Assembly (NCBI GenBank): GCA_015680905.1
Contig: CM027377.1
Location: 62,331,501-62,395,500, forward strand
Direction: 5' to 3'
DNA from: Coptis chinensis
Lineage: Eukaryota; Streptophyta; Magnoliopsida; Ranunculales; Ranunculaceae
Length of the DNA stretch: 64,000 bases
Of the stretch, positions 47,141-58,200 are shown piece after piece. The position numbers were made by a program, and so were the translations under genes. The first letter of the stretch is position 1; each line of letters begins with the position of its first letter. The notes below the pieces were generated by a model, which saw nothing but the letters and a program-made list of their open reading frames with translations, made no database searches and was not told the origin of the DNA.

Positions 47141-47817
47141 TGTAAATGTCTAAATTTATCCTAAAAGACTATTAAGACATTGCACCAAATTAATACTTAG
47201 CTCTTAAGTTAGGATGAAGAAAGGAGATGGTTTTGGTTGTTGTTAATGGCTGTTCTTTAGATGATGAAGATGCCTACGTATCCAGTCTTTGTATTAGAAG
47301 TGGTAATGAAGTTTGAGTTAATAATTTAGATTGGGATCAATAACCAGACTGGAATCAAGCCACACGTACTTCTTGGAAGTGGCTTTTATAGGCATTGAAA
47401 GAGTAGATCGGATACGACATGTGTACTAATGAGTACAGATGTGCAGTCGAGATGAGTGACATGTTTCCACAAGAGGCACGTGGGTAGTAGCCGTAGGTGT
47501 TCAGGCTTGTCTGAGTTAGCATAGGGTGTAATGATAGTGGGTACTCCGTAATGATGGTGAATGACTGTAATGGTTCATGTATTATGGCGGGAAGAAAGCT
47601 TAAGGATAATGTTAGTAATGATGATAGTGGCAGGTGATGATACACGAGGTGGAGCCGAGTGACGAGTCGTTGGTGTTGTTCTGATCTTTGACAAGTGAGC
47701 GAGTCACTGAGCTTGACAAGTGTGTGAGTCATTGAGCTTGACGAGTGTTCGTATGTCTGGAGTCATTATGAGTTGGTGGAGTTATTGTTATCGACTAAGA
47801 GTAGAAGGTCCCTTAAA
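47141..47817 (-). repeat. Putative 5' LTR of the large non-coding element
   Basis: Plus-strand left edge TGTAAATGTC next to the leader sequence, right edge CCCTTAAA; the equivalent edge at 33158 reads CCCTTACA, giving TG...CA ends. 677 bp. No gene; the minus-strand open frame at 47355-47732 is an LTR reading. Confidence 0.5.
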
Positions 47818-48394
47818 GATTCTATCACATCATACAGGGAAAAATTGCTGATTCACTAATTAAAATGATCCAATGTATTTTTCGTTTGGAGCTTGTTGGC
47901 GTGGGTTTGTTTAAAGTGGTCAAGATTCCATCCTTTTGACTTTTTGAGTACATTTTATTGAACTGTTATCGAATCCACACACCAACACTAGTAGTTTTCA
48001 ATGCCTCCGGGACATATCATTTCACGGCCTCAGCAAAGTTGTAAAACTTCTGATAAATGTGGTTAGGACATGCCTTATGAGTGGTTTACATGTTCATCTT
48101 CCAACCCAATCCCTAGGCAGAGGACGTGTCTCTTCCTTGTCCTAGATCTGAATACCTCGTCTCTCTTCCAAGTTCCTCTAACCCTGCTTTCCTACTATCT
48201 AAGCTATACTATTCAAGATCGTGTTGTCCTCTAATACTCACAAAGGCATTCCTAGCTAGCACTAGACTAGTTCAGGCTGCAAACCCCAGTTTGGTTTTTG
48301 AGGTCTATCTAAGAGGGTAAGAGACAACCAACCACCCCTATTGAGGATCGAGGCAGTCACAATCTATGAACCTTGTGCTGGGCGTCCCTCTTTA
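47818..48394. other. Unassigned sequence, no gene seen
   Basis: Between the large non-coding element and copia 3. An open frame at 48126-48320 has no recognisable domain. Confidence 0.5.
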
Positions 48395-48938
48395 TGAGGA
48401 CCCAACTGTTAATAGACCATTACTAAAAGGCAGTTCAGACATTTTACATTTAAATTAGAAACCATTGTCAACAAAAATAAAAGATCTGGAATTGTTCGGA
48501 CTGTTCTTCTTCTTCCTCTTCGCTCGTGATGGCTCCCAATTCTTCTGGAGAACTCTTCAATGGCGGTTTGGTGAACTATAAATAAGAAGGAGATGAGTAG
48601 CTATTGATCAAGTCAAGGAGTCTCTCATTCAAGTGTTCTTCACTCACTCAGTAGCTCAGTATTTGTGACGATTTATCCACAAATACAAAGGTTAATTTTC
48701 TTGTCTCCATTTTTTATTAGTTTTCATTATAATCTACTCTACATATTTGGGTAATGAATATTGTGTTGCAGTGTATCCCCATTTGATTGAAACGTTGAAA
48801 TCCCATATATATCTTGATATTAGAAGTTCTCTTATTAGAGTAATTGTGTCTCTGTGTTGTTTTTGCGCTGAGTTATTGTTGTGTTGTTGTGTTCTGTGTT
48901 TGTGAAAATTAGTTGTCTAAGGTATTATTCACCTAACA
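48395..48938 (+). repeat. Copia 3 5' LTR
   Basis: TGAGGACCCAACTG...TTCACCTAACA, 544 bp. Contains the copy-specific 390-bp middle part that the 3' LTR lacks. Confidence 0.88.
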
Positions 48939-48987
48939 GTGGTATCAAAGCAAAGTTCTATTTCTATTTTTTTATCTTGTACAAATC

Positions 48988-51900
48988 ATGGAAACAACCA
49001 CAACCCGTATGGTGAGTTTGAATGGGGAAAACTACGCAATTTGGAAATAAAAAATGGAGGACTTATTGTACTGCAAGATCCTTGCAGCACCCATTGAAAA
49101 TGAGGAGCAAAAACCCGAAGGGACAAGTGACGCCGATTGGAAGAAATTAGACCGCAAAGCAATTGGTTTTATTCGCCAATGGATAGATGATAGTGTATTT
49201 CATCATGTCTCAATGGAGACGTCGGCGTACTCGCTTTGGAAGAAATTAAAAGGGTTGTATGAGAGAAAGACTACTGAAAACAAAGCTTTCTTGATTAGGA
49301 AGCTTGTGAATTTGAAGTATAAAGATGGCACATCAATGACCGAGATACAAAGTATTGTGAACCAATTGTCCTCCATGAAGGTGGTGTTAGAAGATGAATT
49401 GCAAGCATTGTTGCTACTTAGCACTCTGCCAGAGAGTTGGGAGACCTTATTTGTGTCTCTAAGTAACTCTAGTCCAGATGGAGTTATTACAATTAGCCAA
49501 ACAACAAGCAACTTATTAAATGAAGAAATGAGGAGAAGTAGTGCAAGTTCATCTCACTCATAAGCACTTATTACAGAAAGTAGGGGGAGAAGCCAAAGTA
49601 GAAAACCTCACTACCGTGAAAGTTCAAGGGGCAGATCTAAATCAACACCATGGAATGAAGTCAGTTGCTACCATTGTGGCAAGCCGGGTCATTACAAGAG
49701 CGAGTGTCGAAAGTTGAAGAAGGAACAAATGAAAAAAAAATGAGGTCATAAACATGAGAAGGATGTTACGGCGGTTGCTTCGGATGGGGAAGACATCATA
49801 TTGTTCTCTAATTGTGAAGATTTATGTCTTAGTATCACGTGTCATAATAAAGATTGGGTGATTGATACCAGTGCATCTTACCATGCTACACCTCACAAGG
49901 AGTTCTTCACTTCTTATAAGTCTGGTGATTTTGGTGTCGTAAAAATGGGAAATAGCGGCATTTCTAAAATCGTCAGAATTGGAGATGTGTGCATTGAGAC
50001 TAGTGTTGGCTATACATTAGTTCTCAAAGACGTACGGCATGTACCAGATCTCCGCTTGAATATGTTTTTAGCAGGAAAGCTAGATGAGGAAGGCTACATT
50101 AATCAATTTGGTGGAGGTGAATGGAAACTCTCTAAGGTCTTGTGTGGTGTCACGAGGAAAGAGATGATGCACTTTGTACAAGACCCAAGCAAAGATATGC
50201 AAGGGCTCGCTGAATGCAGTTGAGGATTCCTACACTGAGCTTTGGCATAAAAGGCTTGGTCACATGAGCGAGAAGGGGCTGCAGATCCTCACCAAAAGGC
50301 AAGCCTTGCCTAACATGAAAGGTGCTCATTTAAGTAGTTGCACACACTGTTTAGTTTGTAAGCTACATAGAGTCTCCTTTCATAAGAAGCCCACTACAAG
50401 GAAATCTAATGTGTTAGAGTTAGTTTACTCCGATGTTTGTGGCCCTAAGAAAGTCAACACACTTGGTGGTGCTTCTTATTTTGTTACTTTCATAGATGAT
50501 GCTTCTAGAAAAGTGTGGGCATATGCCTTGAAGACTAAAAATCAGGTGCTTGATATATTTAAAAAAATTCATTGCATGGTGGAAAGAGAAATGGGAAATT
50601 CATTAAAGTGTGTCCGCACCACAATGGCGGAGAGTATATTGAGCCATTCAATGACTATTGTAAAAGTCATGGTATTCGGCATCAGCAGTCTATTCCCAAG
50701 ACTCTGTAACACAATAGTGTTGCAAAAAGGATGAACCAGACTATTGTCAAAAGAATTAGGTGTATGCTCTCACACGCAAAGTTGCCAAGAAGCTATTATG
50801 GGCAAGCAATGCGTACGATGTGTTATTTGATTAACTTATCTCCATCGGCACCTTTGAATGGAGAAGTGCCATAAAAAGTATGGAGTGGCAAGGATGTTCA
50901 CTATGAACATCCAAAGGTGTTTAGCTGCAGGGCATTCGTGCATATTCCTAAAGACGAAAGGTCAAAGCTCGATGAAAAAGCAATGTAGTGCATTTCTTGG
51001 GATATGGCGATGAGAAGTTCGAGTATAGGCTATGGGATCTAGCTAGTAAGAGGTGATAAGGAGCCGAGATGTGGTCTTTCTTGAAAACCAAACTATTGAG
51101 AATTTTGAGAAGCTCGAGAAGCTTGAACTCTTTGTCAATGATCTCATTGACTTGGATCCACTTGTTCATCATGTGGCAAAAGGAAATGATGGTGCTAGAG
51201 CTGTCCAAGGACATGAACCAAAAAATCATGATACAAGTGATAATGAGCAAGAAGTAGAGCAGCAAGTTGAATTGGAAGTTCAGCCCAATACCGAACAAGA
51301 AGTGCAACCACCTCAAGAACCGCCAATTGAGGTGAGACAATCAATTAGAGGGTGACAACCATCAAAAAGATATCTTCCAAATGAGTACGCTCATAGAATA
51401 AGGTGAGCCCGAATCTTATGAAGAAGTTATTACCGATGTGCACAAGACAGAGTGGTTGAAAGCTATGCAAGAAGAAATGGATTCCTTGCATGGGAACAAC
51501 ACTTATGATTTGGTTGAGATGCCCAAAGGAAAGAAAGTACTTCGGAACATATAGATTTACAATATAAAATCATAAAATTAAAGAAAAGCTCACGACCACG
51601 GTACAAGGCAAGACTAGTCGTGAAAGGTTTTGGGCAAAAGAAGGGTGTAGATTTTGATGAGATATTCTCACTGGTGGTGAAGATGACTTCAATCCGAGTT
51701 GTATTGGGATCGGATTGGCAGCAAGCTTGAACCTAAAAATTGAACAACTAGATGTTAAAACGGCGTTCCTACATGGCGATCTTGAAGAAGATGTGTACAT
51801 GGAACAGCCAAGAGGATTTGAAGTCAAGGGTAAGGAGAATTTGGTTTGTAAGCTAAGGAAAATCTTATATAGGCTGAAGCAAGCACCACGGCAATGGTAT

Positions 51901-52957
51901 AAAAAGTTTGAATCATTCATGGTGGAGCACAGGTACAAAAGAACAACCTCAGATCATTGTGTCTTTGTCCAAAAAATTTCTAGTGGTGATTTTATCATCC
52001 TTTAATTATATGTCGATGATATGTTGATTGTTGGACAAGATGCTAACAAGATTACGAGGTTGAAGAAAGAATTAAGCAAGTCATTCACCATAAAGGATTT
52101 GAGTCCAGCTCAACAAATCCTTGCCATGCATATCTCCCGTGATAGAAAACTTGGGAAGTTGTGGCTATCACAAGAGCGGTACATTGAAAAAGTACTCAAA
52201 AGGTTTAATATGGACGAGGCTAAACCAATTAGTTGTCCACTTGCTAGTCACTTCAAGTTGAGTCGTGATCCCCTTCAAGCAGCAAAGAGAAGGAAGAAAT
52301 GGAGAAAGTTCCATATGTATCAGCAGTAAATAGCTTGATGTACACCATGGTATGCGCAGGGCCAGACATCGCCTACGCAGTTGGTGTTGGTGTAGTGAGC
52401 CGATTTCTTTCCAATCCCAGGAAAGAACATTGGGCAGAAGTGAAGTGGATCCTAAGGTACCTCAAAGGATCCTCTAGCTCTTGCTTATGTTTTGGAAGAG
52501 GCTACACCGATGTGGATATGGCGGGTGACGTGGACTCTATGAAGTCTACTTCAGGGTATTTGTTTATATATGCAGGGGGAGTTGTGTCATGGCAATCTAA
52601 ACTACAAAACTGTGTGGCTCTATCAACTACGGAAGCAGGTATATTGTTGTTACCGAGAGTTGCAAGGAAATGTTGTAGATGAAGAAGTTCTTTAAAGAAC
52701 TTGGCTTGAAACAGGAGAAGTATGTCGTCTATTGTGACAGTCAAAACGCCATCCAACTTAGCAAGAATCCAAGCTTCCACTCCAAGTCGAAACATATTAA
52801 GGTGAGATATCATTGGATCCAAGATGTACTTGAAGAAAAGAAGTTGTTACTTGAAAAGGTACACACCGACAAGAATGGTTCCGACATGATGACAAAGGCA
52901 TTACCCAGAGGCAAGCATGAATTGAAGTCTGTTATTCCATTGCAGGATTGGGTATGA
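48988..52957 (+). pseudogene. Copia 3 gag-pol polyprotein (broken)
   Basis: Gag starts at the ATG at 48988, has a TAA about 20 codons in, then reads openly at 49054-49563. CCHC knuckle CYHCGKPGHYKSEC near 49665; protease motif DWVIDTSASYHATP near 49855, with Ser where most relatives have Gly or Ala. Integrase 50174-50734 (WHKRLGHMSEKG, CTHCLVCK, YSDVCGP). Reverse transcriptase 51570-52120 (DVKTAFLHGDLEED, LKQAPRQWY), with YVDD at 52009-52020 preceded by a TAA in the same frame. RNase H 52299-52957 (DVDMAGDVDSMKSTSG, KHIKVRYHWIQD). Many stops and frameshifts. Confidence 0.9.
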
Positions 52958-52994
52958 CGAATACCTTCTCATCAATCGGGAGGGGGAGATTTTA

Positions 52995-53150
52995 TGAGGA
53001 CCCAACTGTTAATAGACCATTACTAAAGGGCAGTCCAGACAAAAAAAAAGTCTGGAATTGTTCGGACTGTTCTGTGATGTTTCTGGCTAAGTTATTGTTG
53101 TGCTGTTGTGTTTGTGCAAAGTAGTTGTCTAGGGTATTATTCACATAACC
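52995..53150 (+). repeat. Copia 3 3' LTR, internally deleted
   Basis: Starts TGAGGACCCAACTG like the 5' LTR and ends TTCACATAACC, but lacks about 390 bp of the 5' LTR's middle and a 35-bp segment near its start (the run between CAGACA and TCTGGAATTG). Confidence 0.85.
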
Positions 53151-53597
53151 CTTGCTCGTAAAATATTGCTACAGCATAAGGTAAGCTGGAATACACGTAT
53201 TTTTTTTTTGTCGAAGTTCAAAGAAATTAATTTAGGACAGTAAAACTGTATTACTCTACTAAGTTTAAGATAGAAGTCCCTATATACACAAGTCACATAC
53301 AAGAATGCAACTCACCATGATATCTGGGAACAAACTTTGTAAATGAATGAGAGAGCACAGTGGAAAATTAGACAGACCTTAGGACTCCCAACTATCAAGC
53401 ACGCCCCCTCTGTACTCCACCTAGGCCTAATCATAAAATGCACTTGAGTCAAGTACAGAAAGCATGAGAGCAAACAAGGGTGATTTCTCTATGAGCGTAG
53501 TCTCTTTACTTGTACAGTACCTCTTCTCTCCTTTTATTTATTTATTATTTGTGCTTCAGGTGCCTTGGTATGGGACATTCGAGGTGTTGTTACATTC
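53151..53597 (-). other. 3' flank of the transporter gene
   Basis: Downstream of the stop codon on the minus strand; includes the candidate polyadenylation signal at 53533-53546. No other gene seen. Confidence 0.5.
53533..53546 (-). terminator. Candidate polyadenylation signal
   Basis: Minus-strand AATAAATAAATAAA, about 50-65 nt after the transporter stop codon, giving overlapping AATAAA hexamers. Confidence 0.6.
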
Positions 53598-54504
53598 TCA
53601 CACTCGAAAACTCCCAAGATCATTTTCACTGGAGCAGCAGTCGCTGTCTTCATCACTGTCATTGTCTCTGCATTTTCCCTCAAACTTGATACTCTTGTAC
53701 CACTTTGCGCATGCCATGTAAACCACAAAGTCGATAGCGGTCAGAGCTGCTAGCATGAAGAAAAATCTGTCTAGGTGACCTCTGTTGAGGTTCCCAGGGA
53801 TCCATCCTGGCATGTTATCTTTTGTAGAGATCTTCATGACAATGCTCACAAGCAAGCTACTAACATAATTACCGAGTGAAATAGAAGTCATGCAAAGTGC
53901 ACTTCCGAAGCTTTTTAATCCATCTGGTGCCTGGTCATTGAAGAACTCCAATTGCCCGACATACATGAATACCTCGGAAGCTCCTATGAGTGCATATTGA
54001 GGGACCTGCCAGAAGATGCTCAAGGAACTAGAGCCATTGCAATCTGTGCAGTCTTTCCTGACAGACTTCAGCCTGTAACACTCGACAATTCCTGCTGAAA
54101 CCATTGCCATTATTGCAATTATTAGCCCAATTCCCATCCTCTGAAGTTCAGTAAGCCCTTTGGACTTCATGTTTCTGACCCTACTGACAATTGGATCGAG
54201 AACTCTTCTGGAAAGGAAAACAAAAAATGCTACACTGAGGATGTCGAAGGCAGACATGCCTGCTGGTGGAATCCGGAACTTCCCAACTGTTGTTTTCATC
54301 ACTGCCCCTTGTTCCACAAAGAGGGAAGCCATTTGAGTGAATACTACTGAGTATATAATGGTGCATAGCCAAATAGGGAGAAGTCTTAATATGCATTTCA
54401 CTTCTTCTACTTGTGTCACCGTGCAGAGACGCCATGGGCTGGGATGAATTTTCTTTTGTTGGGAAAAGTCATCTGATGTGATGTATGCTGCTTTATCCAA
54501 GAAC
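53598..54504 (-). CDS. NPF7.3-like: Transporter exon 5 (residues 323-624)
   Basis: Acceptor ACTAG before GTTCTTGG; the leading G completes a Lys codon split with exon 4. Encodes the end of the central cytoplasmic loop (FLDKAAYI, PWRLCTVTQVEEVKC) and the C-terminal six helices, ending in a Ser/Asp/Glu-rich tail with EDSDCCSSENDLG. Stop TGA at 53600-53598. Confidence 0.93.
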
Positions 54505-55225
54505 CTAGTATGACATGTAGAAATCACTTGGTTTAGAAATTACAGACTTAAGCACTGGCTTTACAACACAACAAGCATATCTTAAACCTATCACTAATTT
54601 CAGTAGTTAAAAGAAAAAACCCCAAGACCTGCCAAGATATGTCCAACTTATTCAATAGTTCCCTCAAATCCGGCCAGTATGATGTCCAAATAACTTTATG
54701 CAAATACCCTCCAGACATCGACACCTAGTTCTTATGCCATACAATCACAGGGCAATGTGCCATCCTCTGGCTGACATATGCAATGAGTTATGGAGAGCCT
54801 ATACTCAAATAAGGCCGACTACATGAAAGTTTTTGTGATTGGGAGACCAAACAATAGAATCCATTCCTTTCTTTTGAGAACTTCGAATGTAGTAAACTTT
54901 CTCTGTAAAATCCTCATATCACCCGATCATATTAATGCAGCAAATTAGATGGTTTCATAGAATGGAAAGTTGCAGTTCAATTCCCTGCATTTGTGAGGGA
55001 TGTAGATTTTTGTTTGCCTAATTGTTGGGGATTAATCAGTTCTCCTTACAAACTATGTTAAACAGGGAATGAATGAACGTTTGCACTTGTTCGACCAATA
55101 AATATGGGGACTAATTAAGAAACAAAGTCTTACTTACTATCATTGTCACCAAATACGGTACGGGTTTAAAACCGTATATTTGAAAAAAAAAAAAACTTAG
55201 TTCGTGTTTTAAACGGAACGTTTCG

Positions 55226-55259
<34 letters not shown>

Positions 55260-58200
55260 GTGGGGCATAAAAAACAGGTTTAAAACGGTAAAACGGATTT
55301 AAAACGTATAATACATACAATACATAAAAGAAACGGTAAAAACCGATAATAAAGAATATAATAGATAAAGAATTTGATTTTTTTATAAGAATGGAAAAAA
55401 AAAATTGACACATAAAATAAAAATAAAAATAATACAAATGAAAGAAAATTCAAATACATGAAAGTATCAAATTATTATTACTCATCTAAATACTATAAGT
55501 TTTAGATTCAGTACCAAAACACGACTCTAAATAAGATACTACTAATTACCAACTATAATGGCATAATCAAGTTCTACAAATAAGTTAATAACTTTAAAAT
55601 TTATAATTAATTATTAATAGTCCAAAACAAAATAAAACTGTCTCAATAAGTCAATCTAACGCCCACTCTTCAAAAAGGTAAATTCCAAAACTCCTTTTTC
55701 TTCTTCGTGTTTTCTTTTAGCAAAAAAAAAAAAAAAAGTTTTAAACGGGAGATTTTCAAAATTTCGGGTTTTAAACGTTTTTTAAGTTTAAAACGGGTTT
55801 TTTTTAAAAAACCCAGGTTTTAAACTGGAACCAGACGCCTTGCCAATATCTCGGGTTTTAAACACATTTTTTTCAAAAAAACGCCAAACTTGGTGACAAT
55901 GCTTACTATATCTGCCTTCGGTGCCATTTTTATGCAAGTATAAGGATATAAACGAAGTTGTTAACTCACTTGAATCCTTGAGTGTGGAGCATCTTTCTCC
56001 CGCCCTTGATAGCGCATTCCTTCCCTTCTACCTCATATAGAGCCTCTGAACCAGTAGGAACTTTAACTGTCCATTTCTTGGTTGCAGCAACAATCACTTG
56101 ACTGAACCTTGAGAGGGGATTACCAGTTGGCTTGAAGTGCCGATACCTTGGGGTTCCAAGGAGAAACAGGACCAATGCCATAATGGCTGATGCAGTGGAT
56201 ACCCAAAAACCTAGTGTCCACATGCCATGATCCTCAAAGTACCCCAATACCGTGTTTGAAAATAAAGACCCAAGGTTTAAAGCCAAATAGAAGTAGCTAA
56301 AGAAGGCCACCTTTGAATGTCCTTCCTTGGGGTGATCTCCATCGAACTGATCAGCCCCAAATGTTGCAATGTTTGGTTGGTAGCCTCCATTTCCAAGAGC
56401 AACCAGGTACGTAGACACATAAAATAGCCCGATCTCAAAAGAGGTGTGGACTTTGCAAGGATGATTCCCATCCCCACAACCATTAGGTTTAACTAAGAAC
56501 ATGTATGATGTCAGGGACAGTGATACTAAACCCTGTAATAAAGAAGAAAATTACTTTAGTTCGTGAAATAAGTAGGGTTCCCCAAAATAATGGTACGTAA
56601 GCTTAGGAAATATATATATACAAAAAGCTGTTAAAGTCTTTCAATGGATAATAGGTTTACATGTCGCACGGCTAAAAACTTATTATAAAGAGATCGATTG
56701 GAATCATTGGTTTACTAGGACAATTTTAGATGTGTTTGAGATCACATTTTCCAGGGCAAAATATGGTAGTTGAGGCCTTCAGGAAATAAGTTACTTTGCA
56801 GTGTTTGATAACTTAAATTGAAGGCTAGAAAATAATTCATGTTGAAAATTTATCCCGAGTCAGGGGAAGGATATATTTTGCCCCCCAAAACCAAGAAAAA
56901 ATATCCCTCCCTGCAATTATTCCTTGGAATAACTTCTTCGCTTGAAATTACCAATTGGGGTCCAATTTACTCTTACTATCGACTAACAAAACAGCCTTCC
57001 ATTAACACTTGCTTAAAGTTCTAAACCGGGAGAGACATACGTCTGAATAGGGATAAAATTTACTTGAGCAGGAATACTCCACTTGACTCGGATAATGTAC
57101 TTAAGTCTTTGAGCGGTGTCAAATGGGCTGGGCTGGGCTGGCCCGGCCCTCAAACAATGAAGCCCTCATGTTTTGAGGGCCGGGCCAGTCTTACCCTCAT
57201 TTACTTCGAGGGTCGGGTCGGGTCGGGCCAATGCTTAAATCTCAAAGCCTTTACCCGCCCCTCAAGCCTCTCGAAAGGGCTTGAAGGGCCGGGCTTGAGG
57301 GCCAAACGTGAGGGCTAGATACTATGTTATACATTTGATTTACAAAATAAATTTAAAAACATTAGTTAAAAATGATAAAATCGAATGCATTTCACAATTA
57401 AACCTTCAAACTACCAAAAAAACTTGTTAAAGTTGTATTAGTCAATTAAGATCACTTAAATTCATTTCATAAAATATTATAAAGAAATTATAAGGTTGGC
57501 AAACTTAATAGATAAACCTTTTTTTAAGTGATTTTTGGCATATTAATGTTAAAATGAAATATATTGTAAAATTTTTTATTAAAATATATGTAATAAATGT
57601 TGAGGGCTGGGCTTAAGGGAAGGCATAAGTTTCGAAATCTAAGCCCTTACCCTCCCTTCAAAGGCTTAAGGGCCGGGTCGGCCCAGCCCACGAATGTGTG
57701 AGGGCCTCATTTTGAAGGCTTTTCGGCCCATGGGCCAGGTCGGGGCAGGCGGGCTAAGGGTTTGAGGGCCATTTTGACACCATTTTGAGCCTACTCATTT
57801 AGTCATATTTCCATATTTAGTGCAAAAACGAGTCATGGTTTGATATGCTGACCATGACAAATATGCCTTGAAAGATGGCACAAGTTTTGTATCTTCCCCA
57901 ATAGGAATCACTAAGGAACGCGCCCACCAAGGAGAATATATAAACAGTTCCAGTCCATTTGCTAACATTGTTAGCCGCATCGGCGTTGTTTTGTTGTAGT
58001 ACTCTTGTTAAGAAAAGAACCAGGTTCACCCCAACTCCAAAGAAAGCCAAGGTCGCCAGTCCCTGATTCACTGATCAATAAAATAACATAGCAAGCATGA
58101 TTAGCAACTGCATTGATTGTTCAACAAAACTAACATGAAAAACAATTCTAATCTGGAATTTAGTTTCGCATTTAGTTTCAAACGTTTAGGTGACTAGCTA

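Larger units (their letters stand above)
33058..47817 (-). mobile_element. Large non-coding LTR element (LARD-like), minus strand, with nested copia elements
   Basis: Both ends share a block (GAGCGAGTCAC...GAGCTTGA, TATGAGTTGGTGGAGT) at 33061-33158 and 47700-47817. At the right, a putative 5' LTR spans 47141-47817; its minus-strand end TTTACA is followed by TTTGGCGTCATCTGTGG, a typical plant gypsy primer-binding/leader sequence. At the left, the partial 3' LTR ends at 33158 and is preceded on the minus strand by a polypurine tract, CGAGAGGGGCTA. Removing copia elements 1 and 2 and the MITE leaves about 3.2 kb of internal sequence without gag or pol. The left LTR is truncated where the gypsy LTR ends at 33057. 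The LARD label is an inference from structure alone. Confidence 0.5.
48395..53150 (+). mobile_element. Ty1/copia retrotransposon 3 (Tork-like)
   Basis: 4.8-kb element, a relative of copia 2 at protein level but with unrelated LTRs. 5' LTR 48395-48938, primer site TGGTATCAAAGC at 48940, polypurine tract GGGAGGGGGAGATTTT before the 3' LTR at 52995. The 3' LTR is only about 155 bp because its middle is deleted. Flanks (CTTTA left, CTTGC right) do not form a clean duplication. Confidence 0.9.

Noticed and set aside
48126-48320. Open frame between the large element and copia 3
   Set aside because: No domain, no splice signals, no relation to neighbouring elements.
55111-55437. Minus-strand 108-codon open frame rich in Phe
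   Set aside because: Translation of a poly-A/T run inside a hAT element in an intron.
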